Positions 22,708 to 33,835 of a stretch of DNA of 64,000 nt are shown piece after piece. Position numbers and translations under genes: made by a program. The notes below the pieces were generated by a model, which ran no database searches, had not been told where the DNA came from, and saw only the letters and a list, made by a program, of their open reading frames with translations. How positions within the stretch are numbered: position 1 is the first letter of the stretch; every line of letters begins with the position of its first letter. The stretch comes from Fennellomyces sp. T-0311 (Eukaryota; Mucoromycota; Mucoromycetes; Mucorales; Lichtheimiaceae), in the NCBI GenBank assembly GCA_025266875.1, contig JALLLT010000049.1, positions 124,001-188,000 of the forward strand, read 5' to 3'.

Positions 22708-24390
22708 ATGACTCAATCGACCTTTGAACACTATCCCCAGAACGTTGGCATCTTGGCCTTGGAAATGTACTTTCCATCCAGAGTATGTAGCCGCAAGCTA
22801 ACTTGAGCTTGTCACTGATAACACGATCCGTTGCCTGTGTGTGTAGTGTGTCCAGCAGAGCGAGATGGAGGCCTTTGATGGCGTGAGCGCCGGCAAGTAC
22901 ACGATTGGTTTGGGTCAAGAAAAGATGGCGTTCATTGATGACCGGGAAGACATTCAATCGATCTGCCTGACTGGTATGTTTACTCCCATCACACGCGGAA
23001 ATAAAAAAATATTCACAATGGCGAAACAGCTGTGCAGACCTTGATGGAGAAGTACAAGCTCTCGTACAATGACATTGGCCGTCTCGAGGTTGGCACCGAA
23101 ACCATCATTGATAAGTCCAAGTCGGTCAAGACCACTTTGATGACACTGTTTGCCGAACATGGTAACACCGAAATCGAGGGCATCGATACCACCAACGCTT
23201 GCTACGGTGGCTTCAGCGCCTTCTCCAACGCCGTTAACTGGATCGAGTCGTCGTCGTGGGACGGTCGCAAGGCCATCGTCATTGCCGGCGATTTGGCTCT
23301 GTATGCCTCTGGCGCCGCTCGCCCTACTTCTGGTGCAGGTGTCGTTGCCATGCTGGTTGGTCCCAATGCTCCCATCGTGCTGGAGCGCGGTAAGTTTGCT
23401 GTGGGCAGGGGCGGTTGAGAAAGGTTGTGCGGAAACTCATCTATCGGTCGACAGGTCTTCGTAGCACTCACATGGAGCATGCCTACGACTTTTACAAGCC
23501 TGATATGCACTCCGAATATCCCGTTGTGGATGGCAAGTTCTCAAACGTGTGCTACCTTCGCGCCTTCGACACCTGCTACAACCGCTACATGTCTCGTCTG
23601 GCCAAGCATTTGAACAAGGAAAAGCCCAGCATGGATGACATCGACTATGTGGTGTGCCACTCCCCTTACGCCAAGCTTGTCAACAAGTCATTTGCCCGTG
23701 CAGTAAGTTTTCTGACATGGCGTACAATTGCATGTGTAACCAACCCAACGTTCCATAGTCATACAACGATTACCTGCGCGACCGCGAGAACGACAAGTAC
23801 GCTGCCATCCAGCCTTTTGGTGAGCTGACGTACGGCCAATCGCTGGAGAACCGTGATCTGGAAAAGGCATGTGTGGCGCTCTCCAAGGCGGGCTATGCGC
23901 AGAAGGTTGGCCCCGCTGCATTTGTGCCAAAGCAAATCGGCAACATGTACACAGCCGCCGTCTGGGCCGGTCTTGCATCGCTTGTTTCCGAAGTCGACTC
24001 AGAAACCCTTCAGGGCAAGCGTGTGTTGCTCTACTCGTACGGCTCTGGCTTGGCCGCTTCCATGGTGTCCTTCCGTATCAACGGCAGCACCAGTGATATC
24101 AAACAGACGCTTAGCTTGCGTGAGCGTCTTGATGCTCGCACGCACTCCAAGCCGGAGGAGTTCGCAGAAGTAAGTGTTTTGTGCGACGCTTAAAGTTCAC
24201 ATGTGCACGAGTTGCAAGCGAGCTTAAATCACTCACCCCGTTGCTCTATTAGGCGATGAAGATCCGTGAGTCCACGCACAACGCCTGCGACTACAACCCG
24301 TCGGGCAGCCTGGACCACATTGCGTCGGGCGTCTACTACATCGAGAAGATCGATGACAAGTGGAGACGCTTCTACAAGCGCAAGGACTAA
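22708..24390 (+). CDS. ERG13: Hydroxymethylglutaryl-CoA synthase, one-base frame break
   Basis: Condenses acetyl-CoA with acetoacetyl-CoA to HMG-CoA, the second step of the mevalonate/ergosterol pathway. Exons 22708-22782, 22847-22974, 23030-23389, 23455-23702, 23759-24169 and 24253-24390 total 1360 bp, one more than a multiple of three. The extra base is in exon 2: [10 protein letters not shown] and [17 protein letters not shown] are in different frames and meet in a run of five A at 22920-22924; four A would give the family sequence. Without it the protein is 452 residues. Motifs: catalytic Cys in TTNACYGG (about residue 125), [19 protein letters not shown], the His in [10 protein letters not shown], and [15 protein letters not shown]. 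The gene should be essential, so an assembly error is more likely than a lesion. It converges on NOG1, with 211 bp between stops. Confidence 0.93.
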
Positions 24391-24601
24391 TGACAGCCGC
24401 ACCCTACTACTTCCCTCTAATTTATCCACGTAAATACTTTTTAATATTAAACATTTTGTTGGTTTTTGTTTACAGAGAAGAAACATGCGTATATAGTTAT
24501 ATTATGTGGTGATGCAGAGAGAGAAAGAAAGGACAGAGAGTGTAATACAGACAAAAAAGAGAGAGAGAGACAAAGAGAAACGGGGAATGGAGAAGGGTGG
24601 T

Positions 24602-26812
24602 TTATCGTCGGTCGCGCGAGCCCATCGACGTCTTGCCGCTGAACAAGTGCTTGGGCATCTTGGTCTGAATCGATCGATCCGACTCGCCACGCTTGCCCAT
24701 CTTGTTGTTCTGCACCTGCACAAGCTTCTTTTGCTTGTCGGCCTCCTTCTTCTGCTTGACGTTGCGGAAGCCAAGGTTGCCCATCTCGCGAGCAGCCACC
24801 TCGTCTCGGATATCGGCGTCGGCCTCCTTGACCGCCTCGTCGGCAATGGCCTCGTTGCGCGTGCGCTTGCGACCCGCAGCGTTGTTCTTTGTGCGCTCCA
24901 CTGCAGCCTCGGCATCGATGCCCATTTTGCTCAGATGCTCGTTCATCTCTTCCACAGTAGAATACTATATTGTCGGTACGTTAGTAACACTGTTGCCATT
25001 GATACATTATGCAGCCTACCTTGGCAAGTGCCTTCTTGGGTGCCACAATCCTGTTTCTGCCGTGGTCTGCCCGGTGCTTCTGTACGATAAGCTTCTTGCG
25101 CTCCCGAATGGCGTCGGCTGTGCTTCGCAGCTCTTCGTCGTCCGAATCCATCTACACATCGCAACCTGTGAGCATACACTGTCGGTTTTGTCAACCCGTA
25201 CTCCACTTACAATAGGATCGTTTGTATCGTAGAAGCCTTCCTTCTCGAGACGCTCCTCCTCGCGCTCGAGAGCATCCAGCTTCTCTTCGATTTCGGGATC
25301 GAAAAAGTCGGCCACATTGTGACCTTCCCAGAACTCGGGAATGGCGTCGTACTTCCAGTCTTCGTCGGCCAGCAAGTACTTCTTCTTGACGTCGACGCTG
25401 TACACGCCGGCACCGCCCGCCTCGATCTCCAGATCCTTCTCCAGCTTGGGTCGGTTTGGATCGTTGGCGTCGTACTTGGTCTTGCTGAGCGCGCCATCAG
25501 GAATATTCGGCAGACGCGCCACGGTATCTCTGGCAGTAGGCATGGCAAGATGGATCTTGTTGATGACGTCGTTGATCTTGTTACTGGCCATCTTCATTTC
25601 AACACGAGCCGCCAGCAGCTTGTCGCATGCATTGTTACGCACGTTCATCACACCCTCTTCGGAGTAGCACGACATGGTCATCACAGTGGCATTCTCCTGG
25701 TTCATGATCTCTTCGATCCATGCGCGCTGTTCGGCAGGCAGATCCTCGGGCTTGACCTGATCGATCTTGTTGATGACAAGGCAGATGGGCTTGTTGGCGA
25801 ACAATGGCTTGATGTTGTGGAAAAGCTTGACCTACAACCAATGTACGCATTAATACTGAGTGCCCAACCACATATACTTCTCGGGCAGTTACCTGATCCT
25901 CAACGCTGTAGCCGCACTGCTCGGACAGATCCATAAAGTACATGATGCACGATCTCAAATGGGCCATGGCGGTGATGGACTGCATTTCGATGGTGTTGCG
26001 GTCCTCCAGGGGATGGTCCAGAATACCGGGCGTGTCAATCACCTGCCATCGCATATACTTGTAGTCCATGTGGCCGACAAACAGCGATTTGGTGGTGAAG
26101 GCGTAGGGCTGGACATCGACGTCGGCACGCGTGATTTTGTTGATGAAGCTGGACTTGCCAACGTTGGGGTAGCCGCAGATGAGCAGCGTGCGGGTGTTGG
26201 GATCGATCGATGGAAGACGCGATAAATGCTGTCGTACTTGCTCCAAGTATGCTAAGCTGTCCTTTTGTCGCTTCATAATCGTTGCCATTCTATTACGCTT
26301 CCTGTTAACCCGCAGCCCCGGCTCCCCTTTCAGACACCCTTACCTGCCCAAAGCCGCACGCTTCAATTGCTTGCAGCGGTACAGCGAGTCACCAAACTTG
26401 AGCAGACGCACATAGTCCTTTGCAACATGATCAATCAAATGGCGGGCAGTGTTGATCTGGCCCAGAGCAAGCTTGTAATGGTCCTTGTCGTACAGGACGT
26501 TCATGAGATCGGCATAGAATGGATGCACGTCCTAAGCAACACCAGTCAGATCGAGCATAGCAAGCAAGCTAGTCAGCGTAATATACGTACGTCCAGTTTG
26601 GGGAATTCGTCCAAAATATTCTTAAACTTCTCCTCGAAGCTGTCTTGGGTGAATTTGACTTTGCGCATATAAAACTGTCGAATACGGCCAATGTTGTAGT
26701 TCTTGCGGATCACCGTGGGCGTCTTTCGCTGCGTCTTTGACAAGACAATGTCAATAAAGTCCGCGGCCGTCGGCACCGGCTCGATCTTTTTAAAGTTATA
26801 AAGCGACGACAT
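24602..26812 (-). CDS. NOG1: Nucleolar GTP-binding protein 1 (60S ribosome assembly)
   Basis: Obg/NOG-family GTPase needed for maturation of pre-60S particles in nucleolus and nucleoplasm. Six exons (26812-26591, 26531-26344, 26289-25893, 25831-25211, 25151-25020, 24964-24602) join in frame to 640 residues, the usual length. The N-terminal domain starts [19 protein letters not shown] and continues [20 protein letters not shown]. GTPase motifs are GYPNVGKSS (G1, about residue 176), [14 protein letters not shown] (G3) and [11 protein letters not shown] (G4). [21 protein letters not shown] block and a basic C-terminal tail complete the family pattern. All boundaries use GT-AG. No irregularities. 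Confidence 0.97.
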
Positions 26813-28592
26813 GTCAGTTCCTGATCGAGCAAAAAGAAGGGGGCAGGAAGCAACTCAAAAAAAAAGTTTCTTCGGGCAATGCTGGGCTTCACTTTTCGGG
26901 AATTGGGTGGCTTATGCTGTTCGGATGTCCAATAGCCATTCGTCTGGCGGTGCCTTGATCAGTTGCATGGTAATACCGCTTTATTTAGTGCTACGTTTTA
27001 ATATGCATATATCCAGGACGCCAGGTTTCGCCTCAGCAGATAACCATCCCTTGTCAAGATATAACAGGTCCACGGAATGAGGGAGAAGAGGATATTTTAG
27101 CGCAATACCGGGCCAAGTATATCCAAGTGGGAAGCAACACCACTTTAATAAGCTGACATCCTACAAAAGTTTGATGATTTCAGTAAAATGCAGGTAGAAC
27201 AAAAAGGATAGCAATAAACGAAACGGCCAGTTTTACTGCTACGTACTACGTAGACAAAGCAAAGAAACTCCAACTAGCCTAACCCCCCTTCCGGGTTTTC
27301 AACCCGCTTACCTCTTCCAATGGCGCATCAGTTTCGAAAGTGGAGAAGCATAACGGTATAATAGCTTCGAAACACTCGTATATGCTCTATTATGTTAACT
27401 GTCGATACTATACGAGCAAGCTGAGCGCCTATGCAGACTCTGGACCCCACCTACACCAGATAGTAGCGTTGCACTTGCTGAAACCAAGGTTGAACAGAAC
27501 TCCTTCAAAAGGACATTGAACGGTGAGTCGCTTGAAAAATCCGCAAACAGGTCGAAACCTACCCATGGCGACACAAGCACTGAAGCTAGAAACGCTGAAA
27601 CTGATAAATACGTCGAAAAGTCTGAATCCCTCATACTGTGGAACGTTCAAAACAAAAGTTTTTCTTGTACTATGCTTTATTATTTGTTCAAAACAAAATG
27701 TCTAAACTGGTATATAACCGCTATAATATAAGTGAAAAGTGAATTGCAGTAAGCAGCACTTCCCAGCCATCACAAAAGCAATCCTTTTACCACCTCGAAG
27801 AGCGTAGATCAAGATCGATTATACTATGGTTTACATTATCAGGTCTGAATGTCAGACGAATATGATGAAGGAACAATGGAACACCCTGTATAGCGACGTC
27901 GTATCCTAATCGCATCGCAAAGTTGGCTTTGTACTTTGATCAATCCACCACACTCACCGTCCATGATGTCTTTACCTGAAAGGAGAAACAGCGTATAATC
28001 AACCACAGGATTTCATAGATGGTATGTACATCGATATACCACTCCATCCGTCAAGTTTTGACGATGTTGCTCGTTTACTCTTAAGCGTGTTGCCTTTTAA
28101 ATTTTCGCATTATGTCGAGCACAAAGCTAAAGTACCCAGTTATGCGTATTCCTCTCATCCTTCCACAAGCTGCTCAGAATTGCACCTCCGAGGGTATCAA
28201 AATCCAGTTTCAGTCTGGTGTTCTCGAAATACATCATCACCATCCCCTTGTTCTCATTTATATTAGGAGGTTTTGAAATATGTAGTAGCTCACAGTTGAT
28301 TTTGTACGTTTATAAATTCCGTTCCTCATCGAAAAAGTCAGCTGTATGCTTGACTACATGTACGTGGTCCTAATATAGAGGCTTTAAGAGCACAGAGAAG
28401 AATTTCGCAACCATGAAAAAAGTAAAGCTATAGAAGCATGAAAATGTAGTTACTTGCTCAAGACTGAGCAATTTTCTTATTGGTGTAACACGTAGACATG
28501 TGTATAATAAATTTTAGCTTTCCAACGAGAGAAGAAAAACTCAATGACGCATAATGGTGGTACCATAAAGTATTCGTTCTCGACCCATAACT

Positions 28593-28742
28593 ATGGATCT
28601 ACCCGGTGACTTTCCAAAGTCGGTTAAAGTGGGAGGATTTGAGCTACCACTGCTATGTAATCTAATAAATCCCTTGCACGACCATGTCCTGAAGCCCATA
28701 TTGTCTCTGTACATTGATCCTTACATTGAGAGCTTTTCTTAG
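28593..28742 (+). other. Short coding-like frame, 49 residues
   Basis: An ATG frame reads MDLPGDFPKSVKVGGFELPL and ends in KPILSLYIDPYIESFS then stop. The amphipathic, Pro/Gly-punctuated composition looks more like a real protein piece than chance, but I cannot name a family and see no splice sites that extend it. Confidence 0.2.
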
Positions 28743-29819
28743 CAACATGGACAGTGATAATACTGAGTAGCATGCATCATAGTCAGGATAATAATGGTGT
28801 TGTCTCATGTGTATGATAAAGGGATTGTGGCGAAGCCTTTAAACAATTCGATTAAAAAGGATGCGGCTTTCATTATTAATCTGTAAATAATGGATATACT
28901 CCTATAAAAGGTATTGCTGAATTTTTTGGGCAAAGGTACTGATTATGGCCACAGATTCAATGAGAACTGTTGTCGCTCAACAATAATATAGCACAGATCT
29001 CTGGTGCTGTTTTCTCAAACTATACAATAGTAGTAGCGTTGTGATGCTCATTTCATGTATCAATAGAAGATCGCTTATCTTTCCTTGCCATCGTGATTAT
29101 AGTGAGCTGGCATTGCATATATGGAATTTGCACAAAAGAACAGCAGGCACGAGATCTTTCTATCAATTTAATAAGGAAGCCATTTGAGTATTCAACAAGC
29201 AAAAAAAAACAATGGATTTTTCTTGCATACTCTGCGATTACTAAGCCTTTAGGATACTGCCCTTGAACTGCTCCAAGAAGTACAAAAAAGTGAGGGATCT
29301 GCAAAGTGGCAGGAGGGGATAGCATAATAGCACGTCCATAATTCCGTGCCATTGACGAGTTAAATGCCAAGGATATAGCTGGTGAAAACTGCTACTCTAT
29401 AAATTAAAATCCGCACTTTCCTATTTTGTACGCTTATTCCACTAATAGAGGTGATCTACATGCACACGTGAAGTGGCCCTGAAGTGACAATAAAGCAAGG
29501 GCAGGAATTGAATCCATACCAGGAATATCTCGTTATCGAAGAACCTTCCATCGAGTCCGGAACTTTTGGCGGTTGACTTAACGATCGAATGTATTTTAAC
29601 GAGCATGTATTAATAAACTATTTACTACAGAAAAAAATGCAGCAATTGGAATGTCAGCTATTATGAAAGGTTTCAATACTCCAAACAGAACTCCTGCAGG
29701 AACATCCGTGGCTATTGCGTTGCAATAGCGCCCACAGAAATTTTGCATTGTGGCTGTAACTATTGTTTCATGGTCTTCAAAAACCAGACAAACTGGTTCG
29801 GATTTAGATATGGCTCATT

Positions 29820-29996
29820 ATGAATTACAGTTCAACCGATCCTTTGGAACCCGATAAAAAGGTTAACCCTATCCAAAAACTTTCCAGCATACGAGAACGC
29901 ATCGAATTTCCATATACGGTCAAGCGGACTTTCCAAAAGCTGGGTTACGGCGTATATGCAGGCCGCGTGGAGTTGCTTGGATCATGGCATTTTTAA
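29820..29996 (+). other. Short coding-like frame, 58 residues
   Basis: An ATG frame reads MNYSSTDPLEPDKKVNPIQK and ends GYGVYAGRVELLGSWHF then stop. Protein-like but unassigned. Downstream, another frame has LGDGPSLWIYDIPG, so these could be parts of one decayed gene. Confidence 0.2.
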
Positions 29997-30788
29997 TATA
30001 CCTGTCGTCAGCTATTATCATCTACTTCGCCGCATATTGTTTTCATATTTGGTGGCCGTGTTGTAATGTTGAATTTTTGTACAGTCATATAAACAAAACT
30101 GGTAAAGCAGCCGGCTTTTCAGCAATCGTTCTTACTATGCCGCTTAAGGGGTGATTACACTCCCCTGGTAATTACTCTTGGTGACGGCCCGTCATTATGG
30201 ATTTATGACATTCCTGGTAAGAAAAGGTAATAGACTATCGCAACAATATGAATTTTCCGTCCAATAGGAAATCTCCCCCCTGCATTCCCAAAAAAAAAAT
30301 CTGTCGCTATAGGCTAAGAATGACAGGAAAATGACTGTAATCACTTGGCAAAATCGAAATCGGTGTTGACTTTCATGCGTATGTTCACTCGCGGTGCATA
30401 GTTTATTATGAAAGGTATGTATAATGAAGAAAAGAATGACCCAGGTTCCCTGGTGGAAGAGTGGCAAGCGATTGATCCATCTCAATTTCCCTTTTGAGCC
30501 TATATATTGAAGTTTTTGCTTCTTTTGCTTAGGGAGTTGTTCGAAGAAAAGGAGATCGGTGAAAGCAGAAACCAAAAATTCAGGAGCGGGACCGCTAAAA
30601 CTAAATGCACGCGCCATGATAATATGCAAGGAGGCTGCACAAGCGCTGGGGCCACGGCCATGTCAGAACTTTTTTTTTGAAGTGCTAAAGTAGTAACGTG
30701 GATCTCCGAGGATATATCGTAATCTCCCTGTATATTCTGGTTTAATTAATATTTCGTTGAGAATGGTGAATACGAATTGACACACTGG

Positions 30789-30796
30789 TATAAAAG
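30789..30796 (+). promoter_or_regulatory. TATA box of the first repeat-precursor gene
   Basis: TATAAAAG, 60 bp before the ATG at 30856. A CAT/CAA-rich leader follows. A strong canonical TATA suggests high or inducible expression. Confidence 0.55.
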
Positions 30797-30855
30797 ACGA
30801 TTGATCCGGCTAATGGATCATTCATATCATCATCAACATCAACAACTACTCTAAA

Positions 30856-32628
30856 ATGAAGTTCTTATCGATCTCTGCCGCTGCTGCTTTGGTTTTCTTT
30901 GGTGCCACGAGCTTTGCGTTACCACATTATGGAAGCAGCCACGCCATTGCCGGCGGTGAGGGTGCTGCTTCTGTCGAACGTCGATGGTACAATAACGGCA
31001 ACGCCGGCAAGCAGCCTATCACCCGTATCGAGAAGCCCGACGATGATTCCTCCATTGATGTCGGTGGTAACAACAATGAAGGCGAAGTCAGCGGTATTGT
31101 GAGTATCTTGACATCTGCTTGCTTAATTCCGTTACTGATATATTATGCCTTAGCTTAACAACGCTTTGAAGAGCGGCTTGCTCACTGGTAATGATAAAAA
31201 CGCCGAGACAACTGTTGTACACAACGATCGCCGTGATGACCACGATACCAGCGTTGGTGGTAACAACAACGAAGGCGCCGTTGGCGGCATTGTATGTACA
31301 CTCTCCTGGTTGTTATTCACCGCTTGCTGACTCAGCTTTGTATAGCTTAACAACGCCCTGAAGAGCGGTATCCTTACCACCAACAGCAAGAACTCTGCTA
31401 CCACTGTTGTTGATGGTGACTTTGATCGTCGTGATGACCATACTTCCAGCGTTGGTGGAAGCAACAACGAAGGTGCCGTTGGAGGCCTTGTATGTATTAC
31501 GATCGTATGCTATTGACTTTTACTAAGCGCTCATTATACTTTTTTTAGTTGAACAACGCACTTAAAAGTGGTATTTTGACCAGCAACGACAAGAACTCTG
31601 CTGTCACATCTGTTTCGGGTGATCTTGACCGTCGCGATGATAGCAATACTGCTGTTGGTGGTAACAACAACGAGGGCCGTGTCAGTGGCATCGTAAGTAT
31701 TAGGCACATTAGTTACTAGGCATAGCTTACATTTTTATTTTCTCTTTAGCTCAACAACGCCCTCAAGAGCGGTATCCTTACCGGCAACGATAAGACATCC
31801 AAGACGACTGTTACTTCTGACTTTGATCGTCGTGATGATGGTTCTACTTCCGTTGGTGGTAACAACAACGAAGGCCGCGTTAGTGGAATTGTATGTATTT
31901 TCTTACATAAGCCCCTATTGGTATCTTACTGACTCTGGAATTTAGCTCAACAACGCCCTCAAGAGCGGTATCCTCACCAGCAATCCCAAAAACTCCAAGA
32001 CCACTGTTGTTTCCGACTTGGATCGCCGTAACGATGACTCCACCAGCGTTGGAGGAAGCAACAACGAAGGCAATGTCGGCGGTCTTGTACGTGTTGCCGA
32101 ATCTGATATTCTAGACTTTGAATGCTTACTTGCTTTCGAAATAGTTGAACAACCTGCTCAAGAGTGGTGTCCTCACTGGCAACGACAAGAACTCTCAAAC
32201 GACTGTTACGACAGGTGATTTCGACCGCCGTGATGATCACCGCACCAGCGTTGGCGGAAGCAACAATGAGGGTGAAGTTAGCGGAATCGTAAGTCTAAAC
32301 TTTGAACTTGGCCAATGAGATACTAACACTTGCTGTTATAGTTGACTAACGCACTCAAGAGTGGCATTCTCACCGGTAATGACAAGAATTCACAAACTAC
32401 CGTTGTCTCCGGGGACTTTGACCGCCGCGACGATCATTCAACCTCTGTGGGTGGCAATAACAACGAAGGCCGTGTTAGCGGTATTGTAAGTTGTCTGATC
32501 TGCCAGTAGTGTGGTACTTTACTCACCCATTGTATTACTTTCAATAGCTTAACAATGCCCTTAAGAGTGGTGTCCTCACCGGAAACGACAAGAGCTCCAA
32601 GACCACCGTTGTCAATGCCGACGATTAG
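30856..32628 (+). CDS. Secreted repeat protein with dibasic sites, one repeat per exon (copy A)
   Basis: Nine exons (30856-31098, 31154-31291, 31346-31489, 31549-31692, 31750-31890, 31946-32086, 32145-32288, 32342-32485, 32548-32628) join in frame to 439 residues. MKFLSISAAAALVFFGATSFA is a typical signal peptide. Exon 1 then reaches ERRWYNNG and SIDVGGNNNEGEVSGI. Each middle exon encodes one 46-48 residue repeat: LNNALKSGILT, N-x-KNS, TTV, an Asp-rich stretch with DRRDD or DRRND, then SVGGNNNEGRVSGI. All eight introns (53-62 bp) are phase 0 and fall between the GI/GL and the next L. The recurring Arg-Arg in a secreted tandem-repeat protein is the layout of fungal Kex2-processed repeat precursors, so short peptides may be released. 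A structural wall or surface role without cleavage is the alternative. Paralogues: 41144 and 43765. Confidence 0.9.
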
Positions 32629-33835
32629 ACTTTTTCCAGCCCCGTTTCATTTGCATATCATTTACGCATCTAGGGCATTTTATAACGTTTTACATCTTTA
32701 GCATTTTGAGAAAAGAAGCATAATTCATACACAATAATAAACACGGTTATAATTCGTATACGTACTCGTTTGTCATCTTGACACTTTCAAATTGTGGATT
32801 AATAATGATATACGTTTCGTACAATGGCGTAGCCGCTTCGGGCAAGTCGGTTTCCATTATCTTGAATATCCAAATAGCTTATTTTAAATACAAACAAACG
32901 ATATCGTCGTGGCTTCAAGCCAGGAGAGTAAGGTAACTGCCCACTGTAACGGTGTTACAGATCTACCTTGCCGGACGGGATTCGGTGTATTCCCGGTGAT
33001 ATGGTTGTAAGTTCAAACTTTCCTTGCCGGGATACCCATTGTGTTGTATCACCTGCATTTTTCCCTTTTTTGGTGTGCATACGACACTTTGCCTTACATC
33101 AATCCGTGCGTCTGCACAGCTCTATTCCTCAGTATCATTGCGTTCTTCATGTATATCCGGCGCAAATTACTGTATAACGTAGCCAGTATGCACTCTCAAT
33201 CAGTGTCGGGGGACATATGAATGTCCCAGCAGTATCGAATGAAATAAACCAGTTAATTACAATGCCAACGCTTTACCTTTTGATCACATGGCTAACGAGT
33301 TTTATCCATCTTCTTGGTTAATTCTCCCTTTCTATTTCTATTTGTACTGTGAATCCTGATTCACACGTATCCTCTCCTTTAGGACAACATACTGATAGCT
33401 TTTTTTCATTTCTCATTGGAATGTTGAAGGTTTGGAAAGAATATTAATGCACGTGTGGGGAGAAAAAGTCCGCCGAAGCGCTTGACCCGAGGGATGCGAC
33501 TGAGCCCCGCCATTGACCAGCTTTTCATATCACTCCTTCTTTTGCGGTAGATGGTGGGAGCCCAGTTTGACTCCTCAACGCAATTTACACCCTCCTTTCC
33601 TCTTTCCGCATTAGCATTTACAAAAGGGTGTTGATTATTCTCCGTTCAGTAAGCTATCCGAAGAACCCATAAGCACTTTTTGCTTTATTATGGAAAAATC
33701 ACTAAAAAGGTTAATAGAAGCTTATGGAATACGTTTTGGATTGAAGATTAAAAAGCACTCTGAATCTACCTCATATAAAATGAACGTGGAGTGGGCGAGT
33801 TTTTTTTCCCCGCATTTTAATCTCATTTGAATATC
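32629..33835. other. Spacer between repeat-precursor gene A and the P450
   Basis: No gene seen. It contains the 3' flank of copy A and the P450 promoter, with TATAAAA at 33774-33780, 56 bp before the P450 ATG. Confidence 0.5.

Larger units (their letters stand above)
26813..30855. other. Gene-poor region with small coding-like relics
   Basis: The first few hundred bases are the NOG1 promoter side. I find no intact multi-exon gene. Two short ATG frames have protein-like composition (28593-28742 and 29820-29996, listed separately). Near 29505 a fragment reads LNPYQEYLVIEEPSIESGTF. These may be exons of decayed genes or mobile elements. Confidence 0.4.

Noticed and set aside
24506..25936. Long plus-strand frames of 194 and 205 codons
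   Set aside because: Antisense shadows of the well-supported NOG1 exons.
31099..32547. Regular alternation of repeats and spacers as a CRISPR-like array
   Set aside because: The repeats are protein-coding exons of about 140 bp and the spacers are GT-AG introns in a eukaryotic gene.
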